A stretch of 64,000 nt of DNA, taken from positions 1 to 64,000 of the forward strand of contig CACZQB010000016.1 in NCBI GenBank assembly GCA_902783255.1, given 5' to 3'. Positions 15,938 through 24,309 of the stretch are shown in pieces; position 1 is the stretch's first letter; every line of letters begins with the position of its first letter. The position numbers and the translations under genes were made by a program. Origin of the DNA: Oscillospiraceae bacterium (GTDB lineage: Bacteria > Bacillota > Clostridia > Oscillospirales > UBA644). Below the pieces are notes generated by a model. The model made no database searches. It was not told the origin of the DNA and worked only from the letters and a program-made list of their open reading frames with translations.

Positions 15938-17080
15938 ATGAAAAAAGTATTTACCTCCGAATCTGTCACAGAAGGACATCCCGATAAAATATGCGACAGA
16001 ATATCAGATGCCGTTCTTGATGAAATAATAGCCAAAGACCCTTCCGCCCGTGTAGCGTGCGAAACGTGCGTAACTACAGGCATGGTTCTTATAATGGGCG
16101 AAATAACAACAGACTGCTATGTTGAAATACCGCGCATCGTCCGCGATGTTATAAACGGTATCGGCTACGACCGCGCAAAATACGGATTTGACGGATCAAC
16201 ATGCTCCGTTCTTACTTCAATAGAAGATCAGTCTGCCGATATTGCTCTCGGCGTTGACCGTGACGGAGCAGGCGATCAGGGAATGATGTTCGGTTTTGCG
16301 TGCGACGAAACAGACACGCTTATGCCAATGCCTATCTATTACGCTCATAAACTCGCAAAGAAGCTTACGGAAGTAAGAAAGCAGGGAACGCTCGGTTTTC
16401 TTCGTCCCGACGGTAAAACGCAGGTTACCGTTGAATATGAAGACGACAGACCCGTCCGCATAGGCGAAATAGTTATCTCCGCGCAGCACTCTCCCGTTGT
16501 TAATTATGACGCAATAAAAGAAGGGCTTATAGAAGAGGTCATAAAGCCCGTTATTCCCGAAGGAATGACCGACAAAAACACACGAATCTTCATTAATCCG
16601 ACAGGACAGTTCGTTATAGGCGGGCCTCAGGGCGACAGCGGACTGACGGGACGCAAAATTATCGTAGACACATACGGCGGCTATGCAAGACACGGCGGCG
16701 GTGCATTTTCAGGCAAAGACCCGACAAAGGTAGACAGAAGTGCGGCGTATATGACAAGATACATAGCAAAAAATATAGTAAAAGCGGGAATAGCGAAAAA
16801 ATGCGAGATACAGGTCGCATATGCGATCGGTGTTGCCGAACCCGTTTCTGTTTATGTTGACACCTTCGGAACAGGCATCATTCCGGACGAAGCGCTCACA
16901 AAGACTGTCCGTGAGCTTTTCGATCTGAGACCGAAGTCGATTATCGAAAAACTTGATTTAAGAAAACCGATATATCAGCCGCTTTCCGCATACGGTCATT
17001 TCGGCCGCGAGGACCTCAGAGTAAAATGGGAAGCATGCGATATGACAGAAGAACTGAAGAAAGCGATCAGAAATGTTTAA
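15938..17080 (+). CDS. metK: S-adenosylmethionine synthetase
   Basis: A 380-residue enzyme forming SAM from methionine and ATP. Signature motifs are EGHPDK near the N-terminus, [12 protein letters not shown] at about 112-123, [13 protein letters not shown] near 230 and [16 protein letters not shown] near 255. I placed the start at ATG 15938, behind AAGGAG (15922-15927), rather than at 15917, which overlaps that site. It heads a long, closely spaced series of genes; the next gene, a PHP phosphatase, overlaps metK by 8 bases. No SAM riboswitch is visible upstream, unlike many Firmicutes metK genes. Confidence 0.97.
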   Translation: MKKVFTSESVTEGHPDKICDRISDAVLDEIIAKDPSARVACETCVTTGMVLIMGEITTDCYVEIPRIVRDVINGIGYDRAKYGFDGSTCSVLTSIEDQSADIALGVDRDGAGDQGMMFGFACDETDTLMPMPIYYAHKLAKKLTEVRKQGTLGFLRPDGKTQVTVEYEDDRPVRIGEIVISAQHSPVVNYDAIKEGLIEEVIKPVIPEGMTDKNTRIFINPTGQFVIGGPQGDSGLTGRKIIVDTYGGYARHGGGAFSGKDPTKVDRSAAYMTRYIAKNIVKAGIAKKCEIQVAYAIGVAEPVSVYVDTFGTGIIPDEALTKTVRELFDLRPKSIIEKLDLRKPIYQPLSAYGHFGREDLRVKWEACDMTEELKKAIRNV

Positions 17081-17882
17081 GGCAGACTGTCATATTCATA
17101 CAGAGTTTTCGTTCGACGGTCATCAAACCGCGCAAGAAGCGGTAAGAGTGGCTGAAAAAGTCGGACTGACGGAAATAACGATAACCGAACACTGCGAATG
17201 CAACGATAACGCAGCGCTGCCGCCTGGTGAAGAACCGTGGACAGATCTTGACGTTGCGGCGTATACGAAAACGTTCGAAAAACTCAGAGAAACCACGCCC
17301 GTAAAAATCAATATCGGCATAGAACTCGGACAGGCTGCGCAGGGCCCCGAATACGCAAAGAAAATGGTTTCGGCTTATAAATGGGATTTCATTCTGGGCT
17401 CTCTACACAACGTCCGCAACGAATACGATTTTTGCTATATCGACTATAAAAACAATGATATAAAAAAACTGTTTACGGAATATTTCGAACAGCTTTACGA
17501 AACGGTCATGCTCGGAGGATTTTCCTCGCTCACACATCTTTACTATCCTGTTCGATATATTTATCGCGCCGGTCTTACGGTAGATTTATCTGCTTTTGAC
17601 GAACAGATCCATGCGATTCTGGAACTTTGCGCAAAAAAAGACATAGGGCTTGAAATAAACACAAGCACGCTTGACGACAAATTTGCCGATTTTGTTCCCG
17701 GATTGAAATATGCCGAAATGTTCAGAGCGCTCGGCGGAAAGATAATTACCGTTGGCAGCGACGCTCACCGCTCGCAGAGAGTCGGTCTCGGCATCAGCGA
17801 AGCTTATGAAATGATAAAGCGTGCCGGGTTTTCCGAAATTGCCACATTCGAAAACCGGATACCGGTTTTTCACAAAATATAA
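17073..17882 (+). CDS. Histidinol-phosphatase-type PHP protein
   Basis: A 269-residue PHP-fold metal phosphatase resembling HisK/HisJ. Ligand motifs are [12 protein letters not shown] (residues 5-16), ITEHCE (about 37-42), [12 protein letters not shown] (about 110-121) and [11 protein letters not shown] (about 228-238). HisJ-type enzymes dephosphorylate L-histidinol phosphate, but no histidine genes are nearby, so another phosphate monoester is possible. The gene overlaps metK by 8 bases and lies 33 bases before an Lrp-type regulator. Confidence 0.8.
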   Translation: MFKADCHIHTEFSFDGHQTAQEAVRVAEKVGLTEITITEHCECNDNAALPPGEEPWTDLDVAAYTKTFEKLRETTPVKINIGIELGQAAQGPEYAKKMVSAYKWDFILGSLHNVRNEYDFCYIDYKNNDIKKLFTEYFEQLYETVMLGGFSSLTHLYYPVRYIYRAGLTVDLSAFDEQIHAILELCAKKDIGLEINTSTLDDKFADFVPGLKYAEMFRALGGKIITVGSDAHRSQRVGLGISEAYEMIKRAGFSEIATFENRIPVFHKI

Positions 17883-17915
17883 CCCTAAAAGGTTTTACCC
17901 GAAAGGAACACAAAA

Positions 17916-18407
17916 ATGATAAATTTGAAAGAAAAAGTGCTTCGTTTTCTTGAAGACGACTGCAGATTTTCCGCAAAGAACATCTCGGACGCGCTCGGAG
18001 CAACCGAACAGCAGGTCGCAGATGTTATAGCGGAATGTATTGATGACGGAACGATTCTTGGTTACAAGGCACTTATAAACTGGGATAAAACCGAACGAGA
18101 ATATGTTTCCGCAATGATAGAAATAAAAGTTCAGCCGGAAAAAGGCGAGGGGTTCGACAGTGTGGCAAGACACATATGCGCTTTTGAAGAGGTCGTTTCC
18201 GTTTTTCTTATGTCAGGCGGATTTGATCTTGCGGTCATGCTTGAAGGAAAAAGCATGAGAGAAGTTGCGCTGTTTGTTGTTGAAAAGCTTGCCGTGATCG
18301 ACGGAGTTACCGGAACCGCAACACATTTTGTATTGAATAAATATAAAGACAAAGGCGTTATATTTGACGAAAGAGAAAAAGACACGAGAGTAATGACGGA
18401 GTTCTGA
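17916..18407 (+). CDS. Lrp/AsnC-family transcriptional regulator
   Basis: A 163-residue regulator. The N-terminal winged helix (about 1-60) includes DDCRFSAKNISDALG and a recognition helix around EQQVADVIAEC. The C-terminal RAM/AsnC ligand domain (about 70-150) includes VVSVFLMSGGFDLAVMLEG. Lrp-family proteins sense amino acids and form octamers. It lies 6 bases upstream of a class I aminotransferase, a pairing frequent in Clostridia, so it probably controls that gene in response to its amino acid. The upstream site is AAAGGAAC. Confidence 0.9.
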   Translation: MINLKEKVLRFLEDDCRFSAKNISDALGATEQQVADVIAECIDDGTILGYKALINWDKTEREYVSAMIEIKVQPEKGEGFDSVARHICAFEEVVSVFLMSGGFDLAVMLEGKSMREVALFVVEKLAVIDGVTGTATHFVLNKYKDKGVIFDEREKDTRVMTEF

Positions 18408-18413
18408 TACGAT

Positions 18414-19577
18414 ATGGAATACGATAATCTGCTTACCGGAACTGCGAAAAATCTGAAACCGTCCGGTATACGAAAATTTTTTGATGTAGCCGAGCGTATT
18501 CCCGACGCTATCGCACTCGGTGTCGGAGAACCGGACTTCAAAACTCCGTGGCATATAAGACAGGCGGCAATAGACGCTCTTTCAAAAGGTCAGACACGTT
18601 ATACGTCAAATGCGGGACTTATGCCGCTCAGAGACGAAATTGCGAGTTATATGAATCGTAAATTCTCTCTGAATTACGATCCCGCGACCGAAATAACAGT
18701 GACCGTAGGCGGAAGTGAAGCAATAGACAACATAATCCGTTCAGTTGTTTCATTCGGTGACGAGGTGCTGATTCCGGAGCCGAGTTTTGTTTGCTACGCT
18801 CCGCTTACCGAGCTTGCCGGAGGACGACCCGTTATTTTACCGACATATGAAAAAGACGGCTTCAAGCTCACGCCCGACACGCTGAAAAAGGCTATCACCG
18901 AAAAAACAAAACTCCTCATTATGCCGTATCCGAACAATCCGACGGGCGCGCTGATGGAAAAAGAGGATTATGAAAAAATCGCCGCCGTTCTTAAGGGCAC
19001 CAATATTCTCGTTCTTGCGGATGAAATATATATTGAACTTAATTATTCCAACGCTCCTCTTTTTTCTTTCGCGCAAACGGACGGGATGAAAGAACGAACG
19101 ATCGTTGTAAACGGATTTTCAAAAACATATGCGATGACCGGCTGGAGGATCGGTTTTGCGTGCGGTCCGAAAGAGATCATGAAAGCGGTGCTGAAAATTC
19201 ACCAGTACGGTATAATGTGCGCTCCTACCGTTTCGCAGTACGCGGCGATCGAAGCCATGAAAAACGGTGATGAAGACATTGAATATATGCGGCAGAATTA
19301 CAATATGAGAAGATGTTTTCTTCTTGACGCTTTTCGTTCACTTTCAGTTCCGTGTTTCGAACCGAAAGGTGCGTTTTATGTTTTTCCGAATATTTCGGCG
19401 TTTGCTGAAAGCTCTGAAAAATTCTGCAGCGATTTTCTTGAAAAGGCGCACGTTGCTGTAGTTCCGGGCAGCGCTTTCGGAGAAAGCGGAGAAGGATTCA
19501 TACGCATTTCTTACGCATATTCTCTCGATCATCTTAAAAAAGCCGTTGACAGGCTCGAAAAATATATCAAGGGGTAG
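18414..19577 (+). CDS. Class I/II PLP-dependent aminotransferase (Lrp-linked)
   Basis: A 387-residue fold-type I aminotransferase. It has the substrate and cofactor motifs GVGEPDFKTPWHI (about 37-49), YPNNPTGAL (about 170-178), ADEIYIEL (about 201-208) and the PLP lysine in GFSKTYAMTGWRIGF (about 230-244), plus the carboxylate-binding arginine in FIRISYAYS near the C-terminus. Likely an aromatic, alanine or aspartate-type transaminase; specificity is not readable. Its position directly after an Lrp regulator and 3 bases before ispE suggests one transcript. Confidence 0.88.
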   Translation: MEYDNLLTGTAKNLKPSGIRKFFDVAERIPDAIALGVGEPDFKTPWHIRQAAIDALSKGQTRYTSNAGLMPLRDEIASYMNRKFSLNYDPATEITVTVGGSEAIDNIIRSVVSFGDEVLIPEPSFVCYAPLTELAGGRPVILPTYEKDGFKLTPDTLKKAITEKTKLLIMPYPNNPTGALMEKEDYEKIAAVLKGTNILVLADEIYIELNYSNAPLFSFAQTDGMKERTIVVNGFSKTYAMTGWRIGFACGPKEIMKAVLKIHQYGIMCAPTVSQYAAIEAMKNGDEDIEYMRQNYNMRRCFLLDAFRSLSVPCFEPKGAFYVFPNISAFAESSEKFCSDFLEKAHVAVVPGSAFGESGEGFIRISYAYSLDHLKKAVDRLEKYIKG

Positions 19578-19580
19578 AAA

Positions 19581-20450
19581 ATGACATACAACGCATATGC
19601 CAAAATAAACCTCACGCTCGATATCGTCGGGAAGAGAGACGACGGTTATCACAACATATCGTCTGTAATGCAAACAATTTCGCTTTGCGATAAACTGACG
19701 ATCGATGTTTCACGTAATGACGGCGAAAAAAACTCAATAACTGTTACATCTACGGATAAAGATCTGCCCACGGACAGTAAAAATCTCTGTTATCGTGCAT
19801 GTGTGCTGTTTTTTGATAAATTTGCAATGCAGGGAATCAATGTCCGGATCCATATAGAAAAAAACATACCTGTTGGAGCGGGGCTGGGAGGCGGAAGTTC
19901 GGACTGCGCCGCAACGCTTAAAGCTCTCAATAAAATCTTTAAGCTCAACGCCACAGATGAAACGCTCGAAAAGATAGGCGGAAAAATCGGTTCGGATGTT
20001 CCGTTTTTCATAAAAGGCGGATGTCTTAAAGCAGAAGGAACAGGAGATATTCTATCCGGTCCGTATTCGTCAGGCGATGTTTTCATTGCGCTGTTTATGC
20101 CTAAAAAAATGTTTTTTTCGGGCGAGATCTACAAAGAATTTGACGATCTGTTTGAAAAGGAATCATCTCTTTTTCCGAAGCCGTCAACAGATCAGTTTCT
20201 TTCATCGAAAAACCGATGGAAATATGTTTCAAATATGCTTGCATATGTTTCGGAAAAAAGATTGGAAGAAATATCGATAATCAAAAAAAAGTTTATCTCT
20301 CTGGGCGCTCCGGCTGCCGAAATGTCAGGAAGCGGTCCTGCGGTCTTTGCGGTTTTCCGCACAAAAAAAGAAGCTGAGAATGCTCTCACAGAGCTGAAAG
20401 ATCATATTCCCGCAGGTTTTTGCGGAGTATTCAAACCGATAAAATTATAA
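19581..20450 (+). CDS. ispE: 4-diphosphocytidyl-2-C-methyl-D-erythritol kinase IspE
   Basis: A 289-residue GHMP kinase acting in the non-mevalonate (MEP) isoprenoid pathway, phosphorylating CDP-ME at the 2-OH. The N-terminus AYAKINLTLDIVGKRDDGYH is diagnostic, the ATP loop is PVGAGLGGGSSDCAA (about 95-109), and motif III is MSGSGPAVFAVF (about 251-262). It is 3 bases after the aminotransferase stop, with AGGGG as ribosome-binding site. The organism therefore makes isoprenoids by the MEP route. Confidence 0.96.
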   Translation: MTYNAYAKINLTLDIVGKRDDGYHNISSVMQTISLCDKLTIDVSRNDGEKNSITVTSTDKDLPTDSKNLCYRACVLFFDKFAMQGINVRIHIEKNIPVGAGLGGGSSDCAATLKALNKIFKLNATDETLEKIGGKIGSDVPFFIKGGCLKAEGTGDILSGPYSSGDVFIALFMPKKMFFSGEIYKEFDDLFEKESSLFPKPSTDQFLSSKNRWKYVSNMLAYVSEKRLEEISIIKKKFISLGAPAAEMSGSGPAVFAVFRTKKEAENALTELKDHIPAGFCGVFKPIKL

Positions 20451-20478
20451 AAAATCATATTCAAGGGGAAAAACAATC

Positions 20479-23100
20479 ATGGAATTCATGGGTCTTAATG
20501 AGATACGCGAAAAATATCTCAGTTTTTTTGAGTCCAAAGGACATCTGAGAATGGAATCTTTTCCGCTCGTACCTCAGAACGACAAAAGCATTCTTCTCAT
20601 CAATGCAGGTATGACACCTTTAAAACCGTATTTTACGGGACAGCAAACACCTCCCAGAAAACGCGTGACCACATGCCAGAAGTGTATAAGAACACCGGAT
20701 ATCGAGCGTGTAGGCAAAACATCGCGTCACGGAACATTTTTTGAAATGCTCGGTAACTTTTCTTTCGGAGATTATTTCAAGCGTGAAGCTACTGCCTGGG
20801 CGTGGGAGTTCGTTACACAGGTAATGAAGCTGCCGGAAGATAAGCTGTATGTTACCGTATATCAGGATGACGACGAGGCTTACGATATATGGACAAAAGA
20901 AGTAGGCGTTGATCCGTCTCATGTTTCGCGTCTCGGCAAAGAAGATAATTTCTGGGAACACGGTTCCGGTCCGTGCGGACCCTGCAGCGAAATATATTTT
21001 GACCGCGGCCCCGAAAAAGGATGTGGCAAACCCGACTGCAAAGTAGGCTGCGACTGCGACAGATATGTGGAATTCTGGAATCTTGTTTTTACACAGTTTG
21101 ATAATGACGGCAACGGCAATTATTCCCTTCTCGAAAAGAAGAATATCGATACGGGTATGGGACTTGAACGTCTTGCCTGCATAATGCAGGGCGTGGACTC
21201 ACTTTTCGATGTTGACACCATAAAAAACATCACGGAGCGTCTTTCCGAAATGTCCGATAAAAAATACGGACAGTCTCCGGAATCGGATGTTTCCCTCAGA
21301 GTCGTAACCGACCACATAAGAAGCACCACGTTTATGGTATGCGACGGTGTTCTGCCTTCAAACGAAGGCAGAGGCTATGTTCTGCGTCGTCTTTTGCGCA
21401 GAGCGGCACGTCACGGCAAGCTTCTCGGAATAAAAGACAGCCATTTTCTCTGTGAGCTTGTTGATGTTGTTATACGCGAAAGCGGAGCGGCATATCCCGA
21501 TCTTGTAGAAAAAGCCGATTATATAAAGAAAGTTATCGAAAACGAAGAAAACTCATTCAATCAGACTATCGACAGAGGGCTCGTTCTTCTTTCTGATCTC
21601 ACGGATAAGCTTTCTGCCGAAGGAAAGACCGTTCTTTCGGGTGACGACGCTTTCAGACTTTACGATACATTCGGTTTTCCACTTGACCTTACTCTTGAAA
21701 TACTTGAAGAAAAGGGCATGACGGTTGACGAAGAAGGCTACAACGCTCTTATGAAAGAACAGAAGGAGAAAGCGAGAGCCGCAAGAGGAAACGATACGGC
21801 GTGGAAAGGTGACGAAACGCTTGACGGAGTTGAAAAAACGGTATTTACCGGTTACGACACTCTCGAAAACGATTCGAAAGTGCTCGCGCTTGTTATAAAC
21901 GGCGAACGCGTTTCGGAAGCTTTTACCGGCGCGGAAGTTCAGATCGTTCTTGATAAAACGCCCTTTTACGGTGAAAGCGGCGGTCAGGTAGGCGACAAAG
22001 GATATATCACAAAAGACGAAGCCGTAGTTAGAATCGACGATGTTAAACGCGTAAACGGAATATTCGTTCATTACGGTCATATCGAAGAAGGAGAACTGAC
22101 GGTAGGTGACAGCGTTCATGCCGAAGTTGACAAAGAAAACAGAGAAAGCATTATGAGAAACCACAGCGCCGTTCATCTTCTCCAGTCTGCGCTCAGGGAA
22201 GTACTCGGAACGCATGTTGCTCAGGCGGGATCATATGTGGACGCAAAACGCGCACGATTTGATTTTTCGCATTTTGAGGCTATGACTCCCGAACAGATAA
22301 ACGAAGTTGAAAAAATCGTAAATTCCCATATTTTTGCCGCAATTCCCGTAACAAAAACGGAAATGTCTCTTGAAGAGGCAAAGAAAACCGGAGCTATCGC
22401 GCTCTTCGGCGAAAAATACGGCGAAAAAGTACGCGTTGTAAAGATGGGAGACGTTTCGACCGAACTTTGCGGAGGAACCCATGTTGAAAATACAGGAATG
22501 CTCGGTTGTTTCAAAATTCTTGCGGAGCAGGGCATTTCCGCCGGCGTAAGAAGAATAGAGGCAATAACCGGCGCAAACGTGCTTGAATATATAGACGAGA
22601 AAAATGCGTTGATCGCAAAAACAGCTCAGACATTCAAATGCAATGTCAACGATATCGCGGCAAAAGCGGAACAGACCGTAGCTGAGCTTAAAGCGGCTGA
22701 AAAACAGATCGCTGAGCTCAATTCAAAAATCGCTCTCGCATCGCTTGATGAGATCGTTGCAAAGGCAGAAAAAACCGATAAATTTACGGTCATATCCGGC
22801 ATGATCGACGCAAAAGCCGATATACTGCGCGAAATGTGCGACAAAGTAAAAGAAAAAGACGAAAATGCCGTTATAATTCTGGCGTCAACAGATAAAGAGA
22901 GCGGCAAGGTAAGCTTTGCATGCGCATGCGGCAAAAATGCCGTAAAGAACGGCGCGCACGCGGGCAACATAGTAAAGAAGGCTGCTCTTGTATGCGGCGG
23001 TGGCGGAGGCGGAAGACCCGACAGCGCAACTGCAGGCGGCAAGGACGCTTCAAAAGCGGAACAGGCGCTCACAGAGGCGGTCAATTCACTGAAACAGTAA
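20479..23100 (+). CDS. alaS: Alanyl-tRNA synthetase
   Basis: An 873-residue synthetase of normal length. In order: class II catalytic core (about 1-250) with TCQKCIRTPDIE and the GHGSGPCGPCSE-type motif near residue 160; a tRNA-recognition helical domain; an editing domain with RNHSAVHLL (about 559-567) and ELCGGTHVE (about 662-670), which supply the zinc ligands; a coiled coil; and the C-Ala domain ending in GGGGGGRPDSATAGG. The ribosome-binding site AAGGGG lies 10 bases before ATG 20479. Only 28 bases separate it from ispE, so there is no T-box leader. Confidence 0.97.
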   Translation: MEFMGLNEIREKYLSFFESKGHLRMESFPLVPQNDKSILLINAGMTPLKPYFTGQQTPPRKRVTTCQKCIRTPDIERVGKTSRHGTFFEMLGNFSFGDYFKREATAWAWEFVTQVMKLPEDKLYVTVYQDDDEAYDIWTKEVGVDPSHVSRLGKEDNFWEHGSGPCGPCSEIYFDRGPEKGCGKPDCKVGCDCDRYVEFWNLVFTQFDNDGNGNYSLLEKKNIDTGMGLERLACIMQGVDSLFDVDTIKNITERLSEMSDKKYGQSPESDVSLRVVTDHIRSTTFMVCDGVLPSNEGRGYVLRRLLRRAARHGKLLGIKDSHFLCELVDVVIRESGAAYPDLVEKADYIKKVIENEENSFNQTIDRGLVLLSDLTDKLSAEGKTVLSGDDAFRLYDTFGFPLDLTLEILEEKGMTVDEEGYNALMKEQKEKARAARGNDTAWKGDETLDGVEKTVFTGYDTLENDSKVLALVINGERVSEAFTGAEVQIVLDKTPFYGESGGQVGDKGYITKDEAVVRIDDVKRVNGIFVHYGHIEEGELTVGDSVHAEVDKENRESIMRNHSAVHLLQSALREVLGTHVAQAGSYVDAKRARFDFSHFEAMTPEQINEVEKIVNSHIFAAIPVTKTEMSLEEAKKTGAIALFGEKYGEKVRVVKMGDVSTELCGGTHVENTGMLGCFKILAEQGISAGVRRIEAITGANVLEYIDEKNALIAKTAQTFKCNVNDIAAKAEQTVAELKAAEKQIAELNSKIALASLDEIVAKAEKTDKFTVISGMIDAKADILREMCDKVKEKDENAVIILASTDKESGKVSFACACGKNAVKNGAHAGNIVKKAALVCGGGGGGRPDSATAGGKDASKAEQALTEAVNSLKQ

Positions 23101-23108
23101 AAAAACAA

Positions 23109-23141
23109 GGGCAAAACAGGGACAAACGATCTGTTTTGCCC
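23109..23141 (+). repeat. Perfect 11-bp hairpin between alaS and the HIT gene
   Basis: GGGCAAAACAG (23109-23119) pairs with CTGTTTTGCCC (23131-23141) across an 11-base loop. No T-run follows, so it is more likely an mRNA processing or stability hairpin, or a leaky attenuator, than a full terminator. Confidence 0.6.
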
Positions 23142-23186
23142 GAATACTCACCAGCCAAAGCATATCAGGCATGAAAAGGAGAAAAA

Positions 23187-23537
23187 ATGAAAAAAGAAGA
23201 CTGCATTTTTTGCAAAATAGCATCGGGAGATATTCCGTCAAACAAGGTTTACGAAGACGAAAATGTTGTGGCATTCAGAGATATTGCGCCGCAGGCTCCG
23301 GTCCATATAGTATTTATTCCGAAAGAGCACATTCTTTCTTCCGCAGACGACATAACCGAAGAAAACTCAACGATAATCGCAGATATATTTGTAGCCATTA
23401 AAAAGACCGCCGAATCGCTCGGACTCGAAAACGGTTACAGAATAATAAACAACTGCGGTGAAGACGGTGCACAGTCAGTAAAACACATACATTTTCACCT
23501 CTTAGGCGGCAAAAAACTACCCGAAAGGATCGTTTGA
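23187..23537 (+). CDS. HIT-family nucleotide hydrolase (HinT-like)
   Basis: A 116-residue histidine-triad protein. The N-terminus CIFCKIASGDIPS holds the zinc-type cysteines seen in many HinT proteins, and the catalytic triad region is VKHIHFHLLGGK (about 97-108). HinT proteins are cytosolic AMP-lysine or aminoacyl-AMP hydrolases; the position after alaS is compatible with clearing aminoacyl-adenylates, but that is inference. The AAAAGGAG site is strong. The next gene starts 1 base after the stop. Confidence 0.92.
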   Translation: MKKEDCIFCKIASGDIPSNKVYEDENVVAFRDIAPQAPVHIVFIPKEHILSSADDITEENSTIIADIFVAIKKTAESLGLENGYRIINNCGEDGAQSVKHIHFHLLGGKKLPERIV

Positions 23538-23538
23538 A

Positions 23539-24282
23539 ATGGCTGAAACCACCGAAAACAATACGGAAAACACTGTATCGGAACTTAAACCGAACGAAAA
23601 CAAGAATATCGTCCGAAAAGTCGGTGATACCGAATATGAGCGCTATGCGATAAAAACGCGCTTTGTAAATATCGGTGACGATTATATCGAAGTTATAAAG
23701 GAATATGCTCTTCCGCATGTCAAGGAAGGCGATTTTATTTCGATAAGCGAAAAAATAATCGCTCTGTGTCAGAAGAGGATCGTATACCGCAAAGATATCC
23801 ATCCGGGGTTCTGGGCAAAACTGCTGTGCAAATTCGTTCATGTTACACCCGCAGGTCCCGGAGCCGGAACACCTCATAAAATGCAGCTTATAATAATGAT
23901 ATGCGGCTTGCCGAGAGTGCTTTTTGCAACATTCTGTTCGGCTGTCACAAAGCTTTTCGGAATAAAAGGAGTATTTTATAAGGTTTGCGGCCACGAAGTT
24001 GACGGGATCGACGGACTTATCGATTACGATATTTCATACAAAGAATATGTAAACTACGGTATCCTCAATCCGGAAAATCCGTCAGGCGTATGCAATGAGA
24101 TCTACAACAAACTCGGCGTAAAATGCATGATCGTAGACGCCTGCGACATTTCGGTCAAGCTGCTCGGAAAATGCGATGCTCTTGATATCGACACTCAAAC
24201 GCTTGAAGATATAGTCAGAGACAATCCTGCCGGTCAGGATGACCAGTGCACACCCATCATACTCATCCGCAAGAAAAACTGA
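23539..24282 (+). CDS. Coenzyme F420-0:L-glutamate ligase-like protein
   Basis: A 247-residue cytosolic protein matching the CofE/FbiB ligase-domain family as I recall it. A poorly conserved acidic N-terminus (about 1-30) is followed by YAIKTRFVNIGDDY, GDFISISEKIIAL, HVTPAGPGAGTPH, GHEVDGIDGLIDYD and NPSGVCNEIYN. True members add glutamate to F420-0. Clostridia are not known as general F420 users and no F420 synthesis genes are present, so the actual acceptor may differ. It lies between a HIT gene and the cell-wall hydrolase fusion, in one closely spaced run. Confidence 0.65.
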   Translation: MAETTENNTENTVSELKPNENKNIVRKVGDTEYERYAIKTRFVNIGDDYIEVIKEYALPHVKEGDFISISEKIIALCQKRIVYRKDIHPGFWAKLLCKFVHVTPAGPGAGTPHKMQLIIMICGLPRVLFATFCSAVTKLFGIKGVFYKVCGHEVDGIDGLIDYDISYKEYVNYGILNPENPSGVCNEIYNKLGVKCMIVDACDISVKLLGKCDALDIDTQTLEDIVRDNPAGQDDQCTPIILIRKKN

Positions 24283-24309
24283 AATAACACACAACAACGG
24301 AGAAAACAC

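Noticed and set aside
20451..20478. Possible T-box leaders for alaS and trpS
   Set aside because: alaS has a 28-base gap and trpS overlaps the upstream gene, so there is no room for a T-box.
23109..23141. Hairpin after alaS as a full terminator
   Set aside because: No T-run follows the stem, so it is listed only as a hairpin.
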